From contig NZ_CP108488.1 in assembly GCF_035987325.1 (NCBI RefSeq), positions 6,262,001-6,326,000 on the forward strand: 64,000 bases of DNA, given 5' to 3'. This DNA comes from Streptomyces sp. NBC_01244 (GTDB taxonomy: Bacteria; Actinomycetota; Actinomycetes; Streptomycetales; Streptomycetaceae). How positions within the stretch are numbered: position 1 is the first letter of the stretch; each line of letters begins with the position of its first letter. Shown here in pieces: positions 26,960-35,328 of the stretch. Both the position numbers and the translations under genes were made by a program. The notes under the pieces were generated by a model, which was not told where the DNA came from, ran no database searches, and saw only the letters and a program-made list of their open reading frames with translations.

Positions 26960-27553
26960 ATGGTGACCGGACAGCGCGGCAGGCCCCGCTCCTTCGACCG
27001 CGACGCGGCGCTCGACAAGGCGATGCTCGCCTTCTGGGAGCGCGGCTACGAGGCGACGTCGATCTCCGACCTGACCGCCTCGCTCGGGATCAGCGCCCCG
27101 AGCCTCTACGCGGCCTTCGGTGACAAGCGCAAGCTCTTCGACGAGGTCGTGGTGGTCTACGGAGGCCGCTACGGGGACTTTGCGGCCGTGGCCCTCGCCG
27201 AGGAGCCCACCGCCCGCGAAGCGCTGGGGCGGATCCTGCACGAGGCGGCGGAGGTCTACACGGACCCCGCCCACCCGCCGGGCTGCATGGTGATCAGCGC
27301 GGCGGTCAACACCACCTCGGACGAGGTGGCGCAGGCGCTGCGGGAACGGCGCGAGGCCAACCTGGTGGCGTTCGAGAGCCGCATCCGGGCCGGTGTCGCC
27401 GCCGGAGAGATGCCGGCCGGTACGGACACGTGGGCGCTGGCGCGCTACGCCGGAGCGGTGCTTCAGGGGATGTCCCAGCAGTCGCGCGACGGCGCGGGGC
27501 GGGAGGAGCTCGAGGCGGTGGCGGAGCTCGCCATGCGGGCCTGGCCGCAGTAG
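26960..27553 (+). CDS. TetR/AcrR-family transcriptional regulator
   Basis: 197-residue repressor. The N-terminal helix-turn-helix (about residues 10-55) reads SISDLTASLGISAPSLYAAFGDKRKLFDE, with the GRPRSFD lead typical of this subfamily. The C-terminal ligand domain contains HPPGCMVISAAVNTTSDEV, seen in regulators controlling short-chain dehydrogenases. It probably represses itself and the divergent SDR gene through the two palindromes between them. The ligand is unknown. Confidence 0.9.
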   Translation: MVTGQRGRPRSFDRDAALDKAMLAFWERGYEATSISDLTASLGISAPSLYAAFGDKRKLFDEVVVVYGGRYGDFAAVALAEEPTAREALGRILHEAAEVYTDPAHPPGCMVISAAVNTTSDEVAQALRERREANLVAFESRIRAGVAAGEMPAGTDTWALARYAGAVLQGMSQQSRDGAGREELEAVAELAMRAWPQ

Positions 27554-27936
27554 GGCCGCCCTCCGGGGCACATGTCCGCCGGACGCGCACGTTCCTCTGG
27601 GGTCACGTTCCTCTGGGCCACGGTGCCGAACGGGACCCTCAGCCCGCCCGGCACCGTAGCCCGGAGTACTTACGGCCGACGGGTGTGCGGTGCCCGACGG
27701 CCGGTGGGAGGTGACGCGCGGTCAGGGCAGAGCGCGCGGCTTACCTCGATCCGTCCTCCTGTGCGGGGAGGGCGGAAGCTTTGATGCAATTGTGGACTAG
27801 ACCAATCTGTTCTGTCCATCCAATGACGCGACCCTGGTTCCCTTCCTCCAACCCTACGCGGAACCGGGGTCTCCTGGATACTCCGGAGAATCGCGCTGAG
27901 GAAAGTCATGGCCCGTACCCGGGGTACGCTCGCCAC
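27554..27936. other. intergenic region between TetR and the PdtaS-like kinase
   Basis: It holds a direct repeat of CACGTTCCTCTGGG (27588-27601 and 27604-27617), a hairpin CGGTGCC...GGCACCG (27621-27656) that may end the TetR transcript, and a dre-like palindrome at 27791-27806. No gene was recognised. Confidence 0.7.
27791..27806. promoter_or_regulatory. dre-like site upstream of the PdtaS-like kinase gene
   Basis: TGTGGACTAGACCAAT has the TGG..TAGACCA core of the DasR operator. It shares the TTGTGG-NN-TAGACCAATCT context with the nagB dre (26002-26020). It lies about 130 bases before the kinase start. Confidence 0.7.
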
Positions 27937-29415
27937 GTGCCCTCCATGAACGACCTCGTACGCCAGCACACCGCTCTCAGTGAAACCGACCTGGAGTGGC
28001 TCCACCTGCTGGTCTCGGAGTGGCAGCTGCTCTCCGACCTCTCCTTCGCCGACCTCGTGCTGTGGGTTCCCACCCTCGACGGCAGCCGGTACGTCTCGGT
28101 CGCGCAGATGCGCCCGAACACCGGCCCCACCTCGTACCAGGACGACATGGTCGGCCACCTGGTCCCGCGCGGCCGCCGCCCGCTGCTCGACGCCGCGCTC
28201 GACGAGGGCCGCATCGTGCGCGAGGGCGACCCGGAGTGGCGCGAGGAGGTGCCGGTCCGCGTCGAGTCGATCCCCGTGCGCCGCGAGGGCCGGGTCCTCG
28301 GAGTGATCGCACGCAATACCAACCTGCTCACTGTGCGTACACCGAGCCGGCTGGAGCTCACCTACCTCCAGTCCGCCTCCGACCTGGCCCAGATGATCGC
28401 GGCGGGCTCCTTCCCGTTCCCCGGCCAGCAGGTCGACATGGACGCCTCCCCGCGCGTCGGCGACGGCCTGATCCGGCTCGACGCCGAGGGCGTGGTGACG
28501 TACGCGTCCCCGAACGCGCTCTCCGCCTACCACCGGCTCGGCCTCGCCTCCGACCTGGTCGGCCAGCACCTGGGCACCATCACCTCCGAACTGGCGCCCT
28601 CCCGCGGCCCGGTGGACGAGGCGCTGGTCAAACTCGCCAGCGGCTGGGCCCCGCGCGAGACCGAGGCCGAGGGCAGCGGCGGGGTCATCCAGCTGCGGGC
28701 CATCCCGCTCAAGCCCAAGGGCACCCGGATCGGCTCGCTCGTCCTGTGCCGCGACGTCACGGAACTGCGCCGTCGCGAACGTGAATTGATCACCAAGGAC
28801 GCGACCATCCGGGAGATCCACCACCGGGTCAAGAACAACCTCCAGACCGTGGCCGCGCTCTTGCGCCTGCAGGCCCGCCGCATGGATTCGCCGCAGGGGC
28901 GCGAGGCGCTGAACGAAGCCGTCCGCCGCGTCGGTTCGATCGCGATCGTGCACGAGACGCTGTCTCAGAACCTGGACGAGCGGGTCGAGTTCGACGAGAT
29001 CGCCGACCGCGTGATCGCGATGGTCTCCGAGATCTCCCCGGGCAAGGTCGACTGCCGGCGCACCGGCCGCTTCGGGATCCTGGACGCGGAGGTCGCCACC
29101 CCGCTGTCGATGGTGCTGACGGAGATCCTCCAGAACGCCCTGGAGCACGCCTTCACCCAGGGCGAGGGCGGCACCGTGGAGGTGTCCGCGGCCCGCTCCG
29201 GCACCGGCCGCGCCGATGCCCGGCTGCTGATCTCGGTGGTCGACGACGGCTGCGGCCTGCCCGAGGGGTTCGACCCGCAGCGGGCCGGCAACCTCGGGCT
29301 GCAGATCGTACGGACCCTGGTGGAGGGCGAACTCGGCGGCACCTTCGACATGGTGGCGTCCGAGCCGCGCGGCACCAAGGTCGTCCTCGACATACCGGCC
29401 AGCCCGCAGAAGTAG
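27937..29415 (+). CDS. PdtaS-like sensor histidine kinase (GAF-PAS-HisKA_2-HATPase)
   Basis: 492-residue cytosolic kinase without membrane segments. An N-terminal GAF-like region (about 1-150), a PAS-like segment (RLDAEGVVTYASPNALSAY, about 185-290), the HisKA_2 phosphorylation motif IREIHHRVKNNLQTVAALL and a HATPase_c domain (QNALEHAF N-box, DDGCGLP, NLGLQIV) make the same architecture as mycobacterial PdtaS. GTG 27937 (VPSMNDLVRQHTAL) is chosen; ATG 27946 is an alternative. PdtaS acts through the RNA-binding ANTAR regulator PdtaR, not encoded next door. wblE lies convergently downstream. Confidence 0.88.
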   Translation: MPSMNDLVRQHTALSETDLEWLHLLVSEWQLLSDLSFADLVLWVPTLDGSRYVSVAQMRPNTGPTSYQDDMVGHLVPRGRRPLLDAALDEGRIVREGDPEWREEVPVRVESIPVRREGRVLGVIARNTNLLTVRTPSRLELTYLQSASDLAQMIAAGSFPFPGQQVDMDASPRVGDGLIRLDAEGVVTYASPNALSAYHRLGLASDLVGQHLGTITSELAPSRGPVDEALVKLASGWAPRETEAEGSGGVIQLRAIPLKPKGTRIGSLVLCRDVTELRRRERELITKDATIREIHHRVKNNLQTVAALLRLQARRMDSPQGREALNEAVRRVGSIAIVHETLSQNLDERVEFDEIADRVIAMVSEISPGKVDCRRTGRFGILDAEVATPLSMVLTEILQNALEHAFTQGEGGTVEVSAARSGTGRADARLLISVVDDGCGLPEGFDPQRAGNLGLQIVRTLVEGELGGTFDMVASEPRGTKVVLDIPASPQK

Positions 29416-29474
29416 CGCACCCGCCGGTCACTCAGGGTGACGGTGTGGGCTATACGCCGGGGCCGGACAGCACT

Positions 29475-29509
29475 GAACCCCGTACCGAATGGTTTTCGGT
29501 ACGGGGTTC
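29475..29509. terminator. bidirectional terminator between the kinase and wblE
   Basis: GAACCCCGTACCGAA (29475-29489) pairs perfectly with TTCGGTACGGGGTTC (29495-29509) around a 5-base loop, between convergent genes. Confidence 0.87.
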
Positions 29510-29574
29510 GAGAGCACGTTGCTGAGCGCTTATATGGGTACTACGCGCTGCGGCTCGAGGCTCGAAAGTCGATG

Positions 29575-29832
29575 TCAGGCGGTTGCGTTGCGCGCCCGAT
29601 TGCGAGCGGCGCGGCGCTTCATCGCGCGGCGCTCGTCCTCGCTGAGACCGCCCCAGACACCGGAGTCCTGACCGGACTCGAGCGCCCACTGCAGGCACTG
29701 CTCCATGACGGGGCAACGGCGGCAGACGGCCTTGGCTTCCTCGATCTGCAGCAGCGCAGGACCGGTGTTGCCGATGGGGAAGAAGAGTTCCGGGTCTTCC
29801 TCGCGGCAAACGGCGTTGTGACGCCAGTCCAT
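29575..29832 (-). CDS. wblE: WhiB-family iron-sulfur regulator WblE (WhiB1-type)
   Basis: 85-residue WhiB-like protein. Four cysteines bind a 4Fe-4S cluster: C9, C37, C40 and C46 (AVCRRCPVMEQC). The turn motif GVWGGLSEDERR and a basic tail (RRAARNRARN) follow. Length and sequence match WblE of Streptomyces, orthologous to essential WhiB1 of mycobacteria, which binds the principal sigma factor and senses nitric oxide. ATG 29832 is preceded by AAGGAG. The long upstream leader contains hairpins. Confidence 0.95.
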   Translation of the reverse strand: MDWRHNAVCREEDPELFFPIGNTGPALLQIEEAKAVCRRCPVMEQCLQWALESGQDSGVWGGLSEDERRAMKRRAARNRARNATA

Positions 29833-30164
29833 GGCTGCTCCATCTCCTTGTATTGCGGGCAGGTTGCTTGTGAATGTGAACGCTTTCACGAATCCCTTCG
29901 TGAGGGAAGGGAGACCGCCCAGTTTGGGGAAAAACTCGCCCTGGGCTGCCGGAGATTCGTGGAGGGGTTCTGGCGGTCTGTGTGGGTGCCGGGTTCTGCG
30001 GGCTGTCCCGATCGCCATGTAGAGATTCGCAAACCTCGGACGGGGATACAACCCCTTCCGGAAAGTTTTTTTTGATTCGTCGGTGTCTACTAGGTCACAG
30101 CCCTACTTCCTAGGGGTGGACCGGCGTGTAAACGTTCGAGTGAAAGGCCTTTCGGCCCTTCCGC
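29833..30164 (-). promoter_or_regulatory. long upstream region of wblE with leader hairpins
   Basis: No gene is seen. Near the start codon, GTGAA...TTCAC (29876-29889) and CCCTTC...GAAGGG (29894-29911) can fold in the leader RNA. A run of eight T/A pairs lies at 30066-30073 beside a short GGGG/CCCC inverted repeat. A purine-rich hairpin AAGGCC-TTTC-GGCCCTT (about 30142-30160) may end the upstream lipid kinase transcript. A promoter could not be assigned with confidence. Confidence 0.5.
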
Positions 30165-31130
30165 TCACACAATCACACGCAGTGCACGGCGTACGCCTGT
30201 GAACCGAACGCTGGTGCGCAGACCGAGGTGGTCTCCGTCCATCTGGAACGGAAGCGGCGCCTTCGAATGCAAGGTGAAGTCGGTCAGATCATGCAGAGAC
30301 ACCGCATGCTTGCCGTGCGGACCGCGCTCAGGAGTCGAGGTCAGGAGCTGTGTCGCGTAGCGGGCGACCGCCGGAGTTGACAAACGGTCCAGTGCCAGGA
30401 CGTCAAGCGCGGTGTCGAAGGACGCCTCCGGTGAGGCGTAAAGCGGCCGGTTGCCCAGGTATGTCCAGGGTGACGTGTTGCACACTATCGACAGCACCAG
30501 ATCCGTCACCGGATCCGCGCCGGGCCGCTCCAGCGTCACCGTGCCGTGCCGGCGGTTGGGCTCTTCCCAGAACTGGCGCATCAGCTGTCGCACGTACAGG
30601 GCATGGGTCGAACGCTTGCCCCGTTCCCGCTGCTGTTCGACGCGGCCCACCACGCCCGCGTCGAAGCCGAAGCCCGCGCAGAAGGTGAACCAGCGCGCCG
30701 GAACGGACTCGTCCTCCGTGCCCGGGGTGCCGGCCGCGAGCCCCAGGCCGACCGTCCGCTCGCGCCGCTCCCGCAGGGCGTCCAGCAGGGCGCCGGTCGC
30801 CTCGACCGCGTCGTTGGGCAGGCCGAGCGCGCGGGCGAAGACATTGGTGGAGCCGCCGGGGACCACCGCGAGCCCGGGCAGCCGGTCCGGATCGGGTCCC
30901 TCGTGCAGCAGTCCGTTGACCACTTCGTTGACGGTGCCGTCGCCGCCCAGGGCCACCACCAGGTCCACGCCGGTCTCGGCCGCCCTGCGGCCCAGGTCCC
31001 GGGCGTGGCCGCGGTACTCGGTGGTGACCGCCTCCAGCTTCATCTCGCTGGCGAGCGCGTGGGTCAGGACGTCGCGCGTGCGCGCACTGGTCGTCGTCGC
31101 TGCTGGGTTGGCCACGAGGAGTGCACGCAT
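30165..31130 (-). CDS. diacylglycerol/lipid kinase family protein
   Basis: 321-residue lipid kinase of the DgkB/YegS type, which phosphorylates diacylglycerol or a related lipid at the membrane. The nucleotide-binding motifs are ALGGDGTVNEVVNGLL (GGDGT) and VPGGSTNVFARALGLP (GGTxN type, here GGSTN). The C-terminal SFDTALDVLAL, FQMDGDHLG and RFTGVRRALRV fit the family. ATG 31130 is near the start of the next, divergent gene. The exact lipid is unknown. Confidence 0.9.
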   Translation of the reverse strand: MRALLVANPAATTTSARTRDVLTHALASEMKLEAVTTEYRGHARDLGRRAAETGVDLVVALGGDGTVNEVVNGLLHEGPDPDRLPGLAVVPGGSTNVFARALGLPNDAVEATGALLDALRERRERTVGLGLAAGTPGTEDESVPARWFTFCAGFGFDAGVVGRVEQQRERGKRSTHALYVRQLMRQFWEEPNRRHGTVTLERPGADPVTDLVLSIVCNTSPWTYLGNRPLYASPEASFDTALDVLALDRLSTPAVARYATQLLTSTPERGPHGKHAVSLHDLTDFTLHSKAPLPFQMDGDHLGLRTSVRFTGVRRALRVIV

Positions 31131-31215
31131 GGGCGTCAGCCTACCGACCCCTTCCGGCGCCGCCCATACTGGCCGTCCCCTCCGGGTGCGGGAGGGGCGC
31201 GGCTACCCTGCTGGG

Positions 31216-31650
31216 GTGAGTACGAAGCCCACCCCCACCGAGTCCGCCGTCCCCGCCCCGCGACCCCGCAGGCTGACCGCGGCCGCCGCGCTCACCGCGC
31301 TGGAGGGGCTGGCCCTGGCCGGGCCCGGCGTCGCCGACCTGTACATGGGCATCGCCGGGGGCGCCGACCCCGTGCAGGCCCTGACCGGTGGGATCACCCT
31401 GCTCGTCCTGGCCGCGCTGCCGCTGGTCGCGGCGCGCGGGCTGCTCCTGGGCCGCCGCTGGAGCCGCGGCCCGGCGCTGATCACCCAGCTGATGTCGCTG
31501 CCGGTCGCCTGGATGCTGTGGACCGCGGAAGGGGCGATGAGGGTCGCCGCCGTGGCGCTGGCCCTGGCCGCGGTGGCCGTCACGGGTCTCCTGGTCAACC
31601 CGAAGGCGACCGAAGCGCTGGGCATCGGGCCCGCGGAGCAGGCCCGATAA
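31216..31650 (+). CDS. small four-helix membrane protein, unknown function
   Basis: Predicted 144-residue protein with four hydrophobic segments (ALTALEGLALAGPGVADLY, ITLLVLAALPLVAARGLLL, ALITQLMSLPVAWMLW, VAAVALALAAVAVTGLL). The start is GTG 31216 (VSTKPTPTES). It is conserved in this position next to sigH in Streptomyces as far as I recall, but has no known role. It converges on sigH, with 18 bases between them. Confidence 0.75.
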   Translation: MSTKPTPTESAVPAPRPRRLTAAAALTALEGLALAGPGVADLYMGIAGGADPVQALTGGITLLVLAALPLVAARGLLLGRRWSRGPALITQLMSLPVAWMLWTAEGAMRVAAVALALAAVAVTGLLVNPKATEALGIGPAEQAR

Positions 31651-31668
31651 CCCGTACGACCGGCGCTT

Positions 31669-32583
31669 CTACTCCTCGACCAGGAGCTTCTCGCGGAGCT
31701 GGGCCAGGGTGCGGGCCAGCAGCCGGGAGACGTGCATCTGGGAGATGCCGACCTCCTGGGCGATCTGCGACTGGGTCATGTTGCCGAAGAACCGCAGCAG
31801 CAGGATCCGCTTCTCCCTCGGCGGCAGTCCTTCGAGCAGCGGCTTGAGCGACTCGCGGTACTCGACGCCCTCCAGGGCCTCGTCCTCCGAGCCCAGGGTG
31901 TCCGCGACCGCCGGCGACTCGTCGTCGGTGTCCGGGACGTCCAGCGAGAGCGTGCTGTAGGCGTTGGCCGATTCCAGCCCCTCCAGCACCTCCTCCTCGG
32001 AGATCCCCAGCCGTTCGGCCAGTTCGTGCACCGTGGGGGAGCGGCCGTGCTGCTGGGACAGTTCCGCGGTCGCCGTGGTCAGCGAGAGCCGCAGCTCCTG
32101 CAGGCGCCTGGGGACCCGTACCGCCCAGCCCTTGTCGCGGAAGTGGCGCTTGATCTCGCCGACCACCGTGGGCGTGGCGTACGTGGAGAACTCGACCCCG
32201 CGGTCCGGGTCGAAGCGGTCCACCGACTTGATCAGACCGATGGTGGCGACCTGGGTCAGGTCGTCCAGCGGCTCGCCGCGGTTGCGGAAGCGCCGGGCCA
32301 GGTGCTCGACCAGCGGCAGGTGCATCCGTACGAGCCGGTTGCGCAGCTCGGCCTTCTCCGGCGAGCCGTCGGGCAGCTCCCGGAGCTCGATGAACAGGGC
32401 CCGCGCGCCGCTGCGGTCACGCGGATCCGGCAGGGGTGCCGGGGCCGTGAACACCGGGGCCCGAAGGGCCTCGGTGGTGTCCGCCTCCGGTGGTGCGTCC
32501 GCGGCCGGGGCCGCCGGCGGGGCCGTGGCAGCGGCCCCCGGTGGCTGGACCGGCAGTGTTTGGTCGTGCTGGTTCTCGCTCAC
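31669..32583 (-). CDS. sigH: SigB/SigF-type stress RNA polymerase sigma factor SigH
   Basis: Sigma-70 group III factor of the osmotic and general stress response, 304 residues from GTG 32583. Region 2 is PLDDLTQVATIGLIKSVDRF and EFSTYATPTVVGEIKRHFRD; region 3 KGWAVRVPRRLQEL; region 4 NMTQSQIAQEVGISQMHVSRLL. The N-terminal 80 residues are Pro/Ala-rich. The same frame stays open upstream for at least 760 more bases, across the anti-sigma gene prsH. Several SigH isoforms of different length are reported in S. coelicolor, so longer products are possible. Confidence 0.93.
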   Translation of the reverse strand: MSENQHDQTLPVQPPGAAATAPPAAPAADAPPEADTTEALRAPVFTAPAPLPDPRDRSGARALFIELRELPDGSPEKAELRNRLVRMHLPLVEHLARRFRNRGEPLDDLTQVATIGLIKSVDRFDPDRGVEFSTYATPTVVGEIKRHFRDKGWAVRVPRRLQELRLSLTTATAELSQQHGRSPTVHELAERLGISEEEVLEGLESANAYSTLSLDVPDTDDESPAVADTLGSEDEALEGVEYRESLKPLLEGLPPREKRILLLRFFGNMTQSQIAQEVGISQMHVSRLLARTLAQLREKLLVEE

Positions 32584-32738
32584 AGGGCCCGCCCGTCGCT
32601 CCGCCGAGTCCAAAAAGCCGTTTTCCGCATCCGTGTCAGCCGGGTGCGGCCGGGCGTGCTGCTGCTCCGGAATGCCGCCGTCGACCTCGTGTCCTACCCG
32701 GGGCCGATCCCCGCCCCGCACCGGGACCTCCCCGCCGC

Positions 32739-33152
32739 TCACGCCGGGCCTGGTCCCGCGCCGCGCTGTTTGTAGAGGCTGATGCTCACCGTCTTGTTCT
32801 CCTCGACCGTGGCCTCGACCTTCCCGGCGAGCGCCGAGAGGACCGTCCACGCGAACGTGTCGCGCTCCGGCGCCCGGCCGTCGGTGGTCGGGGCGGAGAC
32901 GGTCACCTCCAGCGAATCGTCGACCAACCGGAAGACGCAGCTGAGGACGGAGCCGGGCACGGCCTGCTGGAGCAGGATCGCGCAGGCCTCGTCCACCGCG
33001 ATGCGGAGGTCCTCGATCTCGTCGAGGGTGAAGTCCAAACGTGCCGCGAGGCCGGCCGTGGCCGTCCGCAGCACAGACAGGTAGGCACCCGCAGCGGGCA
33101 GCCGGACTTCCACGAAGTCCTGGGTCCCGGGCTCGCCTGCGATCTGGGACAC
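32739..33152 (-). CDS. prsH: RsbW-type anti-sigma factor / serine kinase of SigH (PrsH/UshX)
   Basis: 137-residue GHKL ATPase-fold protein that binds and inactivates SigB-type sigma factors. The N-box helix is TLDEIEDLRIAVDEACAILL, and the later segment CVFRLVDDSLEVTVSAP completes the sheet. GTG 33152 (VSQIAGEPGTQDFVEV) has GGAGG five bases before it. It is immediately upstream of sigH on the same strand, the order known for prsH/ushX-sigH in S. coelicolor, so SigH is its likely partner. Confidence 0.9.
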   Translation of the reverse strand: MSQIAGEPGTQDFVEVRLPAAGAYLSVLRTATAGLAARLDFTLDEIEDLRIAVDEACAILLQQAVPGSVLSCVFRLVDDSLEVTVSAPTTDGRAPERDTFAWTVLSALAGKVEATVEENKTVSISLYKQRGAGPGPA

Positions 33153-33378
33153 CCTCACCTCCAAGGTGGTACGAGCTCTGTTCGCCGGTGACGCTATCGC
33201 GATCCGGGCGATCGTGTCGCGGCACCCCTGTCGGAGGGTGCAGAGCCCCGTCGAACATAGCTGGCCCGAGGGCCGTGCCTGCGACCAGTGACTGATGGTA
33301 AGCCCATGGGGACGCACAGTGGCTAGGGGTCTGCGGGTCCAAATCAGGGGAACCGGCGGAGGGTTGACCTACCCCGCT

Positions 33379-33639
33379 TCAGACGATCGAACCGTCGACA
33401 AAGCACCATCGCCAGGTCTCACCCGGTTCGAAGCTGCGCATCACCGGATGTCCGGTCTCCCGGTGGTGCGCCGTGGCGTGCCGGTGGGGCGAGGAATCGC
33501 AGCAGCCGACGTGCCCGCACCCCAGGCACAAGCGGAGCTGCACGGGATGGCTGCCGAGCGCAAGACATTCGGGGCAGGTCTGGGCAAGCGGGACCGGCTC
33601 GGGGCGCGGCAGTTCGGGAACGTGGGTGCACTCGCTCAT
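33379..33639 (-). CDS. UBP-type zinc-finger protein
   Basis: 86-residue protein that is entirely one zf-UBP domain. Probable zinc ligands are C4, H6, C22, C25, C38, C41, C46/C47, H52, H54, H58 and H64 (TCPEC, CLGCGHVGCC, HRHATAHH). In eukaryotes the domain binds ubiquitin C-termini; the bacterial role is unknown. It is divergent from a Na+/H+ antiporter gene 64 bases away. The two domains are, to my knowledge, fused in some bacterial antiporters, suggesting they act together. Confidence 0.88.
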   Translation of the reverse strand: MSECTHVPELPRPEPVPLAQTCPECLALGSHPVQLRLCLGCGHVGCCDSSPHRHATAHHRETGHPVMRSFEPGETWRWCFVDGSIV

Positions 33640-33702
33640 GATGGCCAGCGTACTGAGGTGCGGGCGCCCGGGATGACATGACTCAAGCGAGGGTGATCTT
33701 CG

Positions 33703-35280
33703 ATGGAGGTATTGCCGCTGGTGGCGCTGGTCGCCGGCTGTGCGGTCGTCGCGGGCCTGGCCCGTCGCACCCCGGTGCCCGCACCCCTGCTGCTGGTCGC
33801 CGCCGGACTGGCCGCGGCCTACGTTCCGGGGGTGCCCGAGTACGGCCTGGACCCGCACATCGTGCTGCCCCTGCTGCTCCCGCCGCTGCTCTACACGGCC
33901 GCGGTGGACAGCTCGTACCTGGACCTGCGGGCGAACCTGCGGCCCGTGGCGCTGCTCTCGGTGGGGTACGTGCTCTTCGCGACCGTCGCCGTCGGGTACG
34001 CGGCGTACCTGCTGGTGCCGGGGCTCTCGCTGCCGGTGGCGCTGGTGCTGGGGGCGGTCATCGCCCCGCCCGACGCGGTCGCGGCGACGGCCATCGCCCG
34101 CAAGCTCGGGCTGCCGAACCGGATCACGACCATCCTCCAGGGTGAGTCCCTGGTCAACGACGCCACCGCGATCACCGCGTTCAAGGTCGCGCTGGCGGCG
34201 GCGGTCGGGGCGAGCGCCGGCTGGATGGACGGGATCCAGGAGTTCCTGCTGGCCTCGGTGGGCGGGGTCGCGGTCGGCCTGCTGCTGATGGTCCCGATCC
34301 ACGTCCTGCGCAAGAAGATGCGCGAACCGCTCCTGCAGAACACCCTGTCGCTGCTGATCCCCTTCGTGGCCTACGCGGCAGCCGAGCGGGTGCACGCGTC
34401 GGGGGTGCTGGCGGTCGTGGTGGTCGCGCTGTACCTCGGGCACCGCAACTGGCAGGTCGACTTCGCGACCCGGCTCCAGGAGGAGGCGGTCTGGAAGATG
34501 GTCGCCTTCATCCTCGAATCGGTGGTCTTCGCGCTGATCGGGCTCCAGCTGCCGGTGGTGCTGAAGGGGCTGGGAGAGTACGAGGGCGCGGCCGCGGCCA
34601 GCTACGCGGTGGTCGTGTTCCTCGTCGTGGTGGCGGCCCGCTTCGCGTGGGTCTTCCCGGCGACGTTCCTGCCGAGGCTCTCGCAGCGGGTCCGGGCGCG
34701 CGAGCCGGAGACGACGTGGAAGGCCCCGGTCGTCGTGGGGTGGGCCGGCATGCGGGGCGTGGTCTCGCTGGCGATCGCCTTCTCCGTGCCGGTCGGCGTC
34801 CCGCACCGGAACCTGATCCTCTTCCTGACCTTCACCACCGTGATCGGCACGCTGGTGGTCCAGGGCCTGACCCTGCCGCCGCTGATCCGGCTGCTGAAGC
34901 TGCCGCCCAAGGACACCCACGCCGAGACCCTGGCGGAGGCCCAGGCCCAGAGCGAGGCCTCGCGGGCGGCGGAGGACCGCCTGACGGAACTCCTCGCCTC
35001 CCCCTCGAACGCCCTCCCGCCCCCGCTGGCGGACCGGCTGCGCACGGTGCTGGAGCGGCGGCGCAACGCCGTGTGGGAGCGGCTGGGGGAGGTCAACGCG
35101 GTGACGGGGGAGTCCGCCGACGACGTCTACCGCCGCCTGGCGGGGGAGATGATCGCGGCGGAACGCGAGGTCTTCGTCTCCCTGCGCGACGCCCGCCGCA
35201 TCGACGACGAAATGCTCCGGGCCCTGCTGCGCCGCCTGGACCTGGAGGAGGCGGCGGCGTACCGGGAGGAAGCGGGCTGA
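33703..35280 (+). CDS. CPA1-family Na+/H+ antiporter
   Basis: 525-residue membrane antiporter exporting Na+ (or K+) in exchange for protons. About twelve hydrophobic segments fill residues 1-410. GAVIAPPDAVAATAIARKLG holds the conserved PPD motif, GESLVNDATAITAF is the essential GESxxND motif, and WAGMRGVVSLAIAFSVP is the conserved WxGxRGxxSLA segment. A cytoplasmic helical tail of about 110 residues follows. It sits near the sigH stress system and beside a UBP zinc-finger gene. Confidence 0.93.
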   Translation: MEVLPLVALVAGCAVVAGLARRTPVPAPLLLVAAGLAAAYVPGVPEYGLDPHIVLPLLLPPLLYTAAVDSSYLDLRANLRPVALLSVGYVLFATVAVGYAAYLLVPGLSLPVALVLGAVIAPPDAVAATAIARKLGLPNRITTILQGESLVNDATAITAFKVALAAAVGASAGWMDGIQEFLLASVGGVAVGLLLMVPIHVLRKKMREPLLQNTLSLLIPFVAYAAAERVHASGVLAVVVVALYLGHRNWQVDFATRLQEEAVWKMVAFILESVVFALIGLQLPVVLKGLGEYEGAAAASYAVVVFLVVVAARFAWVFPATFLPRLSQRVRAREPETTWKAPVVVGWAGMRGVVSLAIAFSVPVGVPHRNLILFLTFTTVIGTLVVQGLTLPPLIRLLKLPPKDTHAETLAEAQAQSEASRAAEDRLTELLASPSNALPPPLADRLRTVLERRRNAVWERLGEVNAVTGESADDVYRRLAGEMIAAEREVFVSLRDARRIDDEMLRALLRRLDLEEAAAYREEAG

Positions 35281-35328
35281 GGGCGGGCGGCGCGGGCTCC
35301 GGGAGCCCGCGCCGCCCGGCTCCCGGGT

